DNA of 64,000 nucleotides, taken from Achromobacter spanius. GTDB lineage: Bacteria; Pseudomonadota; Gammaproteobacteria; Burkholderiales; Burkholderiaceae_B. The stretch is taken from positions 5,642,001-5,706,000 of the forward strand of contig NZ_CP025030.1 of the NCBI RefSeq assembly GCF_002812705.1, read 5' to 3'. Position numbers and translations under genes: made by a program. The notes under the pieces were generated by a model. That model saw only the letters and a list, made by a program, of their open reading frames with translations, was not told the origin of the DNA and made no database searches. Shown here in pieces: positions 43,295 through 51,941 of the stretch (its first letter is position 1; every line of letters begins with the position of its first letter).

Positions 43295-44961
43295 AAACTC
43301 TTTGACGCCGCTACGGTGATGTAGATAGAGTTTGGTATCTCGATCCCGGGAGTCGACATGCCCCGCTTCATCGAAGGTCAGGACCGGCATCAGGTAGCGT
43401 TGATCCCGGAATGCCTGGATGACTTCATCGCCGACGACAACCCGGTGCGCATAATCGACGCATTCGTCGAAGAGCTCAACCTGGCAGTGCTCGGATTTGA
43501 GAAGTCGGCGCCAGCAGCTACCGGCCGCCCGTCGTACCACCCGGCCGTGCTGCTGAAGATCTACATCTACGGCTACTTAAATCGGGTCCAGTCCAGTCGT
43601 CGACTCGAGCGAGAGTGCCAACGCAATGTCGAACTGATGTGGTTGGTCGGCCGTCTGGCGCCAGACTTCAAGACCATCGCGGATTTTCGCCGTGACAATG
43701 GCTCGGGCATTCGCAACGTTTGCCGGCGGTTTCTTGCCGTATGCCGAGATCTCAAGCTATTCAGCCAAGCCCTGGTTGCCGTTGATGGAAGCAAGTTCAA
43801 GGCAGTCAACACGCGCGACAAGAACTTCACGGCTGCCAAGATTGATAAACGTCAGCACCAGATTGAGGAGAGCATCCATCGCTATCTGGCGGCGCTCGAC
43901 ACTGCGGACCGAACGCAACCTGTCGAGATCGAGGCCCGCACCGATCGGCTCAACGACAAGATCGAACGTCTGCGCAAGCAAATGCGCGCGCTGGATGGCG
44001 TCAAGGAAAGGCTCAAAGATAGTCCAGACGGTCAGTTGTCGGTGACTGACCCGGATGCCCGCTCGATGGCTACCAGTGGCCGGGGCTCGGGGATGGTCGG
44101 CTACAACGTGCAGATGGTTGTCGAAGCCAAGCACCATCTGATCGTCGCGCACGAAGTGACGAACCGAGGACACGACAGGGACTCATTGGCATCGATGACA
44201 CAAGCCGCGCGGGAGGCGATGGGCAAGAAGCGACTGCGCGCGATTGCCGATCGCGGCTACTACAGCGCGCCTCAGATCAAGGCATGTGCAGAGACAGGTA
44301 TTGATGCGATCTTGCCCAAGCCGACCACTTCCAATGCCAAGGCAGAAGGCCGCTTCGACCGTTCGGACTTCATGTACATCGCGAAGGACGACGAGTATCA
44401 GTGCCCTGCGGGCCAGCGCGCCATCCACCGGTTTACGCGAGAGGAGAATGGTCTTCAATTGCGGCGCTACTGGAGTAGTGCCTGCCCACAATGCGCTATG
44501 AAGGAGCGATGCACTCCTAGCGCGTATCGGCGCATCAGTCGATGGGAACATGAGGCCGTGCTTGAGGCGGCGCAGCGCCGTCTCGACCGAATGCCAGAAG
44601 CGATGAAGGTGCGGCGGCGCACAGTGGAACATGTGTTCGGCACGTTCAAGCATTGGATGGGCTATACACACTTCCTAACTCGTCGCTTGGGCAATGTGGG
44701 CACGGAAATGAGCTTGAATGTACTGGCCTATAACCTCAAGCGGGTGATGCGCATCCTAGGCTTCCAGCAAACGATGAAAGCGATACTGTCGATGGGGGGC
44801 TGAGCCCTTCATGTGACCAATGACGCACTTCATATCGTATCCGCGCCGCTCAAACGGCCTTCAGGGAGTCTCGCGTCGAAAAATCGAAGTGAAGACCGCT
44901 CAAGTTGATGCGGTCCAGGTGAATTCGCTGTGGTCGTTAGGGCGAGATGAGTTTCCACACA
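43288..44961 (+). mobile_element. IS1182-family-like insertion sequence
   Basis: 1674 bp bounded by inverted repeats TGTGTGAAAACTC (left) and TGTGTGGAAACTC (right, complemented), with a likely 2-bp direct duplication GC at 43286-43287 and 44962-44963. It encodes one full-length transposase. The boundaries were set by the point where host reading frame resumes. Confidence 0.85.
43358..44803 (+). CDS. IS1182-type transposase
   Basis: 481 residues, apparently intact. The N-terminal DUF772-like domain has GRPSYHPAVLLKIYIYGYLN and RDNGSGIRNVC; the DDE catalytic core includes VAVDGSKFKAVN, IADRGYYSAPQ and RRRTVEHVFGTFKHWMG (the last Glu). A cysteine cluster is present in the C-terminal half (SACPQCAMKERC). 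GGGAG lies five bases before ATG 43358. No frameshift is needed, so the element may be active. Confidence 0.93.
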   Translation: MPRFIEGQDRHQVALIPECLDDFIADDNPVRIIDAFVEELNLAVLGFEKSAPAATGRPSYHPAVLLKIYIYGYLNRVQSSRRLERECQRNVELMWLVGRLAPDFKTIADFRRDNGSGIRNVCRRFLAVCRDLKLFSQALVAVDGSKFKAVNTRDKNFTAAKIDKRQHQIEESIHRYLAALDTADRTQPVEIEARTDRLNDKIERLRKQMRALDGVKERLKDSPDGQLSVTDPDARSMATSGRGSGMVGYNVQMVVEAKHHLIVAHEVTNRGHDRDSLASMTQAAREAMGKKRLRAIADRGYYSAPQIKACAETGIDAILPKPTTSNAKAEGRFDRSDFMYIAKDDEYQCPAGQRAIHRFTREENGLQLRRYWSSACPQCAMKERCTPSAYRRISRWEHEAVLEAAQRRLDRMPEAMKVRRRTVEHVFGTFKHWMGYTHFLTRRLGNVGTEMSLNVLAYNLKRVMRILGFQQTMKAILSMGG

Positions 44962-47445
44962 GCCTCGACCCGGACCGGCCACGATTTCAGCGGCTATAAA
45001 AGCAAGACCTTCATGCGCCGCGTGCATCGCCGCATGAAGGTCAACCAGTCCGAAACGCTGGAGGGCTATCTTGAATTCCTGCGCCAGACGCCGCAGGAAG
45101 CGGGCGCCCTGTTCCGCGATCTGCTGATCAGCGTGACGGATTTCTTTCGCGATCCCGATGCCTTCGAGGCCCTTTCGCAGCAAGTCATCCCGCAGTTGCT
45201 TGAAGGCCGTGGCGTGGCGGATACGGTCAGGGTGTGGGTGCCCGGTTGCGCCACCGGCGAAGAGGTCTATTCGCTGGCTATCCTGCTGCGCGAGCAGATG
45301 GACAAGATGGACCTGCCGCCGCGCGTGCAGTTGTTCGCCACCGATATCGACGAACGCGCGCTCAGCGTCGCGCGGGCCGCGCGCTATCCCGCCGCATTGC
45401 TCGATAGCGTGACACCCGAACGACGCGAGCGCTTCTTCATCGCCGACGGCGAAAGCTATATCGTCAGCAAACAGGTGCGGGAACTCTGCATTTTTTCGCC
45501 GCACAACGTGCTGCGCGATCCGCCCTTTTCCCGTATTGACCTGGTGTCCTGCCGCAACCTGCTGATCTATTTCGGCGGCAACATCCAAAAGCAGGTGATC
45601 CCGACGTTCCACTATGCGCTGCGCAGCGGCGGCTATCTGTTCCTGGGCATGTCGGAAAACACCACGCAGTTTTCCGACATGTTCGGCTCCGTCGATAAAA
45701 AGCATCGCATCTTCCAGCGCCGCAGCGACATCGGCGTTCGGCCTCGCCCCCATTTCAGTTTGCCCTCCACCGGCATCCCGAACGCCCAGGACTTGCTGCA
45801 ACGCCGTGTGCCGCCAAGCTCAGCAGGGCTGCGCCAATCCATCGACTCGCAAGTGCTGGGACAGCATGCGCCGCCGCACGTGCTCGTCAACAAGGACGGC
45901 GACGTGGTGTATTACTCCGGCCGCACCGGCAAGTACCTGGAAGCGGCCGCGGGCGTGCCCACGCGGCAGATCCTGGCGCTGGCCCGCAAAGACCTGCGCC
46001 TGGACCTGCGTGCCTTGCTCAGCGACGCCATGGCCAGCGGAGCGGCCGCCACGCGCCGCAACGTGGCAATAGAGGGCGACGACGGGCGCGTCCAGCTGCT
46101 GCGCCTGACGGTCGACCCGCTGCTCGACAACCGCGAAGGCGAACCCCTGTACCTGGTGCTGTTCGCAGATGACGGCCCGCCGGTCAGCCGTGAAGAAGCA
46201 AACACCTATCTGCATGCCAAACAGTCGGGCATGACCGAGCAGATCGAAAGCGAACTGCGCGAAACTCGCGACCGCCTGCAATCGACCATCGAAGAATACG
46301 AAACCGCGCTCGAGGAATTGAAGTCGTCGAATGAAGAACTGGTGTCGGTGAACGAAGAGTTGCAGTCGTCCAACGAAGAATTGGAAGCATCCAAGGAAGA
46401 ACTGGTGTCGCTCAATGAAGAGCTGCACACCGTGAATGCAGAACTGCAAGGCAAGGTGGATGAGCTTGATCGCAGCAACAGCGACCTGCACAACCTGTTT
46501 GATAGCACCGCCTTCGCGACGCTGTTCCTGGACGGCAACCTGGTCATCCGCAGCTTCACGCCACCGGTCTGTGAAGTCTTCCGGATCTTGCCCAGCGACC
46601 GCGGCCGCCCCATCACTGACCTGGCCAGCCGGGTGCCACTACCCTCGTTCGCGCAAGACATCCAAGAGGTGTTCCGCGCGCAGACCATCATTGAACGCCG
46701 CATCGACGCCAGTGGCGATGCCAAGCAGTATCTGCTGCGCCTGGCGCCCTACCGCGATTCCAACAACCGCGTGGATGGCGTCGTGGTCACCTTCATCGAC
46801 ATCACGCAGATCACGCAGGCTGAAAAACGGCACCGCATCCTGATCGCCGAACTTCAGCATCGCACCCGCAATTTGCTGGCGCTGGTGCAGAGCATTGCGT
46901 TTCGCACGCTGGGCCGTGGCGAACCGTTTGATCGTCTGAACAGCCGGCTGTCGGCACTGAGCCGCGTGCAGGGTTTGTTAAGCGACGTTTCGCCCGAGGC
47001 CATCGATTTCGCGGAAATCGTACGCCGCGAACTTGACGCGGTGGGACACGGGCAGCATGTCTCGGTGCAAGGCGAAACCACCTTCATCAGCGCGGAATGC
47101 AGCCAGTCGCTTGCCTTGGCGTTGCATGAACTAGGCACCAACGCCGTCAAGCATGGCGCCTTGAAACACGCGGGTGGCGAACTTGCCGTGCACTGGCACA
47201 CGCAAACGCAGGACGACGAGAAAACGCTGGTCATCGACTGGCGGGAATCCGGCCTGCCCACGCCCCCGGACGCAGACCGCAGGGGCTATGGACGCGAACT
47301 GATCGAACAGGCCCTGGGTTTCACCCTGCAAGCACGCACCACCATGGACTTCCAGCCGGACGGCCTTCGTTGCCGCATCGAAGTGCCGCTACGCGGATCA
47401 TTCAAAACCAACGCGGCACTGAATACGAGGGACCAAGATGGCTGA
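44947..47445 (+). CDS. CheR-PAS-HWE histidine kinase part of the IS-split protein
   Basis: 832 residues from an ATG inside the IS right end. CheR domain: VHRRMKVNQSE, PGCATGEEVYSLAILL, LFATDIDERALSVAR, SCRNLLIYFGG. A coiled coil of NEEL repeats follows, then a PAS domain, and an HWE-type kinase core with the phospho-acceptor box LIAELQHRTRNLLALVQ and N-box LALHELGTNAVKHGALK. The protein ends eight bases inside the receiver gene. Translation may restart from the IS-borne ATG (AGGG four bases upstream), which would give a complete CheR-kinase polypeptide separate from CheB. Confidence 0.88.
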   Translation: MSFHTASTRTGHDFSGYKSKTFMRRVHRRMKVNQSETLEGYLEFLRQTPQEAGALFRDLLISVTDFFRDPDAFEALSQQVIPQLLEGRGVADTVRVWVPGCATGEEVYSLAILLREQMDKMDLPPRVQLFATDIDERALSVARAARYPAALLDSVTPERRERFFIADGESYIVSKQVRELCIFSPHNVLRDPPFSRIDLVSCRNLLIYFGGNIQKQVIPTFHYALRSGGYLFLGMSENTTQFSDMFGSVDKKHRIFQRRSDIGVRPRPHFSLPSTGIPNAQDLLQRRVPPSSAGLRQSIDSQVLGQHAPPHVLVNKDGDVVYYSGRTGKYLEAAAGVPTRQILALARKDLRLDLRALLSDAMASGAAATRRNVAIEGDDGRVQLLRLTVDPLLDNREGEPLYLVLFADDGPPVSREEANTYLHAKQSGMTEQIESELRETRDRLQSTIEEYETALEELKSSNEELVSVNEELQSSNEELEASKEELVSLNEELHTVNAELQGKVDELDRSNSDLHNLFDSTAFATLFLDGNLVIRSFTPPVCEVFRILPSDRGRPITDLASRVPLPSFAQDIQEVFRAQTIIERRIDASGDAKQYLLRLAPYRDSNNRVDGVVVTFIDITQITQAEKRHRILIAELQHRTRNLLALVQSIAFRTLGRGEPFDRLNSRLSALSRVQGLLSDVSPEAIDFAEIVRRELDAVGHGQHVSVQGETTFISAECSQSLALALHELGTNAVKHGALKHAGGELAVHWHTQTQDDEKTLVIDWRESGLPTPPDADRRGYGRELIEQALGFTLQARTTMDFQPDGLRCRIEVPLRGSFKTNAALNTRDQDG

Positions 47446-47815
47446 ATCTCTGCCTCTGTCTTCGTGTCGATTATTGATCATCGAAGACGAATACGTCATT
47501 GCCGAAACACTGGCCGAGGCGCTGCGTGAAGCAGGCGCCAACATCGTCGGCGTGATCGGATGGCTGGATGAAGCAACGCGCTTTGCCAGCAGCCATGCCG
47601 ACGAGTTCAACTGCGCGGTGGTGGACATCAACCTGCACGGCGCGCTGTCGTACCCGCTGATCGACATGCTGTCCTCGCAAGGAGTACACGTCGTACTGTT
47701 GACGGGCTTTGGCGTGGAGGCGCTGGAAGCGGCTTACCGCGAACTTCCGCGTTGTGAAAAGCCATTCAATCAGGACAGGCTTATCGGCATGCTCTGCTCC
47801 AAATTCGGCGCATAG
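47438..47815 (+). CDS. single-domain response regulator
   Basis: 125 residues consisting only of a receiver: IIEDEY acidic pair, phospho-acceptor Asp in VVDINLHG, Thr in LLTGFG, and Lys in CEKPF. It overlaps the HWE kinase gene by eight bases with GAGGG six bases upstream. It is the obvious partner of that kinase. There is no output domain, so it must act by protein contact or by passing on the phosphate. Confidence 0.92.
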   Translation: MAESLPLSSCRLLIIEDEYVIAETLAEALREAGANIVGVIGWLDEATRFASSHADEFNCAVVDINLHGALSYPLIDMLSSQGVHVVLLTGFGVEALEAAYRELPRCEKPFNQDRLIGMLCSKFGA

Positions 47816-47822
47816 CAGCATT

Positions 47823-47848
47823 CAATCCGGTATACCCAATCCGGTATA
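47823..47848. repeat. 12-bp direct repeat CAATCCGGTATA
   Basis: Two copies at 47823-47834 and 47837-47848 in the gap before the MscS gene. The core TCCGGTATA also occurs at 42461, upstream of another small gene. Confidence 0.5.
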
Positions 47849-47903
47849 GCCCACTCGGCACAACATTTGCTGCCCGTCCCCAGTCCAACCCTGCGGAGGC
47901 GGT

Positions 47904-49001
47904 ATGTTGAGTTACTGGATTGCGCAGATGCGCGCGCTGTCGGACCACCCCATTGCGCTATGGCTGATTGCCGCAGCGGTGGCTGCGGCTGTTTTTCTCT
48001 TGCTGATGGTGGCCTTCCGCTTGGTGCGCACGCGCCTGGAACGGCGGGCCGACATGCCCGGCCAGACCTGGGCGGCGTCCACGCTCCGGGTCATGCAGCG
48101 CACCAGCTGGATCCTGCTGGCCATATTCTCTTTGCTGATCGGCATCGATGTGGCGGGCGCGCCCTTCCCCTGGAGCGAAGGCGGCGCGCAGCATCTCTGG
48201 TTCGTGCTGATCGCCCTGCAACTGGCGCTGTGGCTGGACCGCGCCGTGGACGTGGGTTTAAGCCGCGCGATGCCGGCGCGGGGCACGGTGACGGCCACCT
48301 TGCTCAGCTTCCTGCTGCGCGCCCTGGTGTGGGTCATAGCCCTTTTGGCCATGCTGGACAACCTGGGCGTGAACATCACCGCGCTGGTCGCCAGCCTGGG
48401 GATCGGCGGCGTGGCGGTCGCGCTGGCCGTGCAGACCATTCTTAGCGATCTATTCGCCTCGATATCCATCGGGCTGGACAAGCCCTTCGAGGCGGGGGAC
48501 TTCATTGTGTTCGGGCAGGTCGCCGGCAGCATTGAGCACGTGGGCTTGAAGACCACGCGCATCCGCAGCCTGGGCGGCGAGCAGATTGTCTGCTCGAACA
48601 CCGAGCTCCTCAAGCAGACCATCCAAAACTACAAACGCATGCAACAACGGCGCATCGTTTTTTCAGTGCGGGTGACGTACCACACTGATGTCGAGCAGGT
48701 GGCGGCGGTGCCGGGAATTATCCGCGCTCAGATCGAAAGCCAGGCCGACACGCGCTTCGACCGGGCGCATCTGGCCCGGTTCGGCGAAGGCGCGCTGGAG
48801 TTCGAAGCGGTGTATTACGTGCTGACGGCCGACTACAACCACTACATGGATATCCAGCAGGCCATCAACCTGGGCATCATGCGCGCCTTGCAGGCGGCGG
48901 GAATTTCGCTGGCGCTGCCCGAGCAGATCCTGCATTTTCGGCGGGACGCCGCGGCCGACAAGGAGCAAACCGGGGACGCCGCCGCGCCCGCCGGGGCTTG
49001 A
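47904..49001 (+). CDS. small-conductance mechanosensitive channel family protein
   Basis: 365 residues. Four hydrophobic segments lead to the pore-lining helix and beta domain (ITALVASLGIGGVAVALAVQ, then LSDLFASISIGLDKPFEAGD), hallmarks of MscS. The C-terminal cytoplasmic domain is intact. It opens on hypo-osmotic shock to release solutes. GGAGG four bases before ATG 47904. Confidence 0.93.
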   Translation: MLSYWIAQMRALSDHPIALWLIAAAVAAAVFLLLMVAFRLVRTRLERRADMPGQTWAASTLRVMQRTSWILLAIFSLLIGIDVAGAPFPWSEGGAQHLWFVLIALQLALWLDRAVDVGLSRAMPARGTVTATLLSFLLRALVWVIALLAMLDNLGVNITALVASLGIGGVAVALAVQTILSDLFASISIGLDKPFEAGDFIVFGQVAGSIEHVGLKTTRIRSLGGEQIVCSNTELLKQTIQNYKRMQQRRIVFSVRVTYHTDVEQVAAVPGIIRAQIESQADTRFDRAHLARFGEGALEFEAVYYVLTADYNHYMDIQQAINLGIMRALQAAGISLALPEQILHFRRDAAADKEQTGDAAAPAGA

Positions 49002-49081
49002 GTGGCGCGCCGGAAAGCGCCGGACGAACGCCGTCATACAGAGCTGGCGTTTGTCCCTTGCGTTCCGCCTTTGGCCTTGGC

Positions 49082-49336
49082 TTACAGGCCGCGCGTGCTG
49101 CGCAGCCATTCCTGGTCGGCCGCGTTGGCATCGCCCAAGCGGTCGATGCCCGGGGTTTGCTGGGGATCCACCCCGGGCATCGGGTTGGGCAGCGCATCCG
49201 GCGGCCAGCGCCCGTTCTGGTCACGTTCCTGCCCTGGCGCGCGGCGGTCGGGATTTTCGGCGGGCGATTGCTCGGGCTGCCCCCGGCCACGCTCCGGGGA
49301 AGAATGATCTTGCTGCTTTTTGGAAGGGGTGCTCAT
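49082..49336 (-). CDS. small disordered protein
   Basis: 84 residues, rich in Gln, Pro, Arg and Asp (PNPMPGVDPQQTPGIDRLGD). AGGAG lies six bases before ATG 49336. Unrecognised. It shares composition, and a DPxDxPG-like flavour, with the 75-residue protein at 15167. Confidence 0.6.
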   Translation of the reverse strand: MSTPSKKQQDHSSPERGRGQPEQSPAENPDRRAPGQERDQNGRWPPDALPNPMPGVDPQQTPGIDRLGDANAADQEWLRSTRGL

Positions 49337-49457
49337 CGCAAGCTCCTGGTTTGTGAAGGGACATCGCGGATATGGCATGCGGAGCAACTGGCGTGCCCGC
49401 GCGGCCGGCAGGCACGCCAGTTGCTCCTTTCCTGACCTTCCCCGCAGGAGCCCAGTC

Positions 49458-49970
49458 ATGAACGATATCGAACGAGTTGCCGCCTTCATGCAGGAAAACG
49501 GTCTGACGCTGGTGACCGCCGAGTCATGCACGGCGGGCCTCATCGCGGCCACCCTGGCCGATATCCCGGGCGCGGGCCAACTGCTGGATTGCGCCTTCGT
49601 GGTGTATTCGGTAGAAGCCAAGCAGCGCTGCCTGGGCGTGCCCCAATCGACCCTGGCCTCGCACAATCTCACCAGTGAGGCGGTCGCGCGCGACATGGCA
49701 TTGGGGGCGGCGCGCAAAAGCCCGGCCAATGTGGCTGTGGCGAACACCGGGGTCACGGACGCCACGGACGACCGCATTCCCAGCGGCACGCAGTGCTACG
49801 CCTGGGTATTCAAGACCGGCAAGGCGGACGCCAGGCCCGTGGTCTACACCGCCACCCGGCGATTCTCCGGAGACCGCAACCGCATCCGCCAAGCAAGTGC
49901 CGAATTTGCGCTGGTGGGCGTGATGGAGCACTTTCTGGCGATGCGCCAAGGGACGGATCGGTCTCGATGA
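49458..49970 (+). CDS. CinA C-terminal family nicotinamide-nucleotide amidase
   Basis: 170 residues, just the PncC domain without the CinA N-terminal part. TAESCTAGLIAATLAD holds the catalytic serine region. The family deamidates nicotinamide mononucleotide to nicotinic acid mononucleotide, feeding NAD salvage. The usual GIAGP loop is replaced by NTGVTDATDD, seen in a divergent branch, so activity is not certain. AGGAG eight bases before ATG 49458. Confidence 0.85.
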   Translation: MNDIERVAAFMQENGLTLVTAESCTAGLIAATLADIPGAGQLLDCAFVVYSVEAKQRCLGVPQSTLASHNLTSEAVARDMALGAARKSPANVAVANTGVTDATDDRIPSGTQCYAWVFKTGKADARPVVYTATRRFSGDRNRIRQASAEFALVGVMEHFLAMRQGTDRSR

Positions 49971-50170
49971 CACCGTCCCCATCCGGCCTGATCCTGCCCC
50001 CTCGGCCTCATCCGGCCCCAAGATGATTTTGTTCAAAGCTGCTTGATAACGTACAAGCGCGGGTGCCTCGACAGCGCTACGCTCAGGGTTTGGCGGCACC
50101 GGGACTTGCCCGAGTCCGTGCCCGTTCCGGCGCCCGCCCCACCTGTGGCACCTACCCGGAGTCGACACTC

Positions 50171-51007
50171 ATGAGCACCATCACCACCTCTGACGGCGTG
50201 CAGATTTTCTTCAAGGACTGGGGTCCTAAATCGGCCCAGCCCCTGATGTTCCACCACGGCTGGCCCCTGTCCAGCGACGACTGGGACGCCCAGATGCTGT
50301 ACTTCGTCAACAAGGGCTTTCGCGTCATCGCGCACGACCGCCGTGGCCATGGCCGCTCCAGCCAGGTCAGCGAAGGCCACGACATGGACCATTACGCCGC
50401 CGACGCATCGGCCGTGGCCGAACACCTGGACCTGCGTAATGCCGTCCACATCGGCCATTCCACCGGTGGCGGCGAAGTGGCCCGCTACGTGGCCAAGTTC
50501 GGCCAACCGCAGGGCCGCGTCGCCAAGGCCGTGCTGGTCAGCGCCGTGCCGCCGCTGATGGTCAAGACCGAGGCCAACCCGGGCGGCCTGCCCATCGAAG
50601 TGTTCGACGGTTTCCGCGAGACGCTGGCCGCCAACCGCGCGCAGTTCTACGTGGACGTGGCCGCCGGCCCCTTCTACGGCTTCAACCGCTCGGGCGCGAA
50701 GGTGTCGCAAGGTGTGATCGACAACTGGTGGCGCCAAGGCATGGCGGGCGGCGCCCTGGCGCATTACCAGGGCATCAAGGCCTTTTCGGAAACCGACCAG
50801 ACCGAAGACCTGAAGGCCATCACCGTGCCCACACTGCTCATGCACGGTGACGACGACCAGATCGTGCCGATTGACGATGCCTCGCGCCTGGCAATCAAAC
50901 TGCTGAAGAACGGCACCTTGAAGGTATATGAGGGCTTTCCGCACGGCATGCTGACGACGCACGGCGACATCATCAATCCGGACCTGCTGGCGTTCATCAA
51001 AGGCTGA
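50171..51007 (+). CDS. alpha/beta hydrolase, cofactor-free chloroperoxidase-like
   Basis: 278 residues. The catalytic triad is visible: Ser in GHSTGGGE, Asp in HGDDDQIVP and His in FPHGML. The oxyanion region [12 protein letters not shown] is typical of non-haem chloroperoxidases, which act as esterases and perhydrolases. No signal peptide. GGAG nine bases before ATG 50171. A clean intrinsic terminator follows the gene. Confidence 0.92.
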   Translation: MSTITTSDGVQIFFKDWGPKSAQPLMFHHGWPLSSDDWDAQMLYFVNKGFRVIAHDRRGHGRSSQVSEGHDMDHYAADASAVAEHLDLRNAVHIGHSTGGGEVARYVAKFGQPQGRVAKAVLVSAVPPLMVKTEANPGGLPIEVFDGFRETLAANRAQFYVDVAAGPFYGFNRSGAKVSQGVIDNWWRQGMAGGALAHYQGIKAFSETDQTEDLKAITVPTLLMHGDDDQIVPIDDASRLAIKLLKNGTLKVYEGFPHGMLTTHGDIINPDLLAFIKG

Positions 51008-51054
51008 CTGCCTAGCTGCTACAACTAAGCGGCGAAACCAAGCGGCGAAAAGCA

Positions 51055-51081
51055 AGGGGCGAAGCAATTTCGCCCCTTTTT
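51055..51081 (+). terminator. intrinsic terminator of the chloroperoxidase gene
   Basis: GGGGCGAA (51056-51063) and TTCGCCCC (51069-51076) form an 8-bp stem with a five-base loop, followed by five T. Confidence 0.85.
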
Positions 51082-51094
51082 CGGAATATTCCGA
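51081..51094. promoter_or_regulatory. perfect 14-bp palindrome
   Basis: TCGGAATATTCCGA is self-complementary. It lies right after the terminator T run and 23 bp before a TATACT hexamer (51118-51123), so it may be an operator for rnk. Confidence 0.35.
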
Positions 51095-51402
51095 CACTAC
51101 GACCCGGCTTTGTTCTATATACTCGCCTATTGCCGACAGCAGATTGGGCGCCAAACGCGCAAAACCTGCTCGCTTCGACGCTTGAATCAGCCCCATAGGG
51201 CACGCTTCGGGTCCATAACCGGCTTCACAGCCGGTCATCAGCCACCAAGGTGGCGCACCCCGACACGATTCGCACCGTACGCTTCGTCGCGGCACCGCTT
51301 GAATATTCTCTTCCCAAAGCGCTGTCATCTCCTCCATTGCCTCGTCCCGCGCAGCCCGCAAGGCCTACGCCTAGCGAGGCCTTTCGTCCAAGAAGAACCG
51401 AC
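51095..51402 (+). other. rnk upstream region
   Basis: No gene was found in these 308 bases. A -10-like TATACT is at 51118-51123 without a convincing -35. If used, the leader would be about 270 bases long. A hairpin (AAGGCCT 51360-51366 with AGGCCTT 51377-51383) lies just before the Rnk ribosome site. Nothing else is recognised. Confidence 0.35.
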
Positions 51403-51825
51403 ATGAACGCCGTGCCGCAAGACAAACTGATTACCGCCCTGGACCACGCCCGCCTGCTGGGCATGATCACGCGCCCCGCCACCGCCGCCACCTTGCCGCG
51501 CGATGCGGTCGACGCGGCGCAAGAACTGCTGGATTCGGCGCCCATCATCGCCATCGAGGAAGTCACGCCTGACATCATTACGATGCGTTCACGCGTGCGC
51601 TTGCTGAACGACAAGGGCGATGAAATGGTGGTCACGCTGTGCTATCCGGCGGACGCCAACCTGGCCCAGGGCCAGGTATCGGTCATGTCGCCGCTGGGCT
51701 TGAGCCTGATTGGTTCCCGCACGGGCCAGCGCGTCACCTGGACCGCGCCCAACCAGACCGAACACTCCGCCACCATTGAAGAAATTCTGTACCAGCCCGA
51801 AGCGGCGGGCGATACCACGGCCTGA
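51403..51825 (+). CDS. rnk: Rnk-type nucleoside diphosphate kinase regulator
   Basis: 140 residues. The C-terminal half (VVTLCYPADANLAQGQVSVM, PLGLSLIGSRTGQ) is the FKBP-like GreA/GreB C-terminal fold that binds RNA polymerase; the N-terminus is a short Rnk-type coiled coil with no Gre hairpin. The family affects nucleotide pools and alginate in Pseudomonas. The in-frame open stretch to 51250 has no supporting features, so ATG 51403 is used. Confidence 0.88.
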   Translation: MNAVPQDKLITALDHARLLGMITRPATAATLPRDAVDAAQELLDSAPIIAIEEVTPDIITMRSRVRLLNDKGDEMVVTLCYPADANLAQGQVSVMSPLGLSLIGSRTGQRVTWTAPNQTEHSATIEEILYQPEAAGDTTA

Positions 51826-51878
51826 AGCATCGGGCTAAAGTATTGGCCTGAAATGCAGGCCTGAAGCATCGGTCTAAA
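51819..51878. repeat. 21-bp direct repeat
   Basis: GGCCTGAAGCATCGGGCTAA at 51819 onwards recurs with one change at 51858-51878; the first copy includes the rnk stop codon. A shorter GGCCTGAA copy lies between. Confidence 0.6.
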
Positions 51879-51941
51879 ACCCAGCCAGAAATTCCGGGCG
51901 CCCCGTGCCAGCACGCGGCGCCCGGCGCACGTATACGGCCA

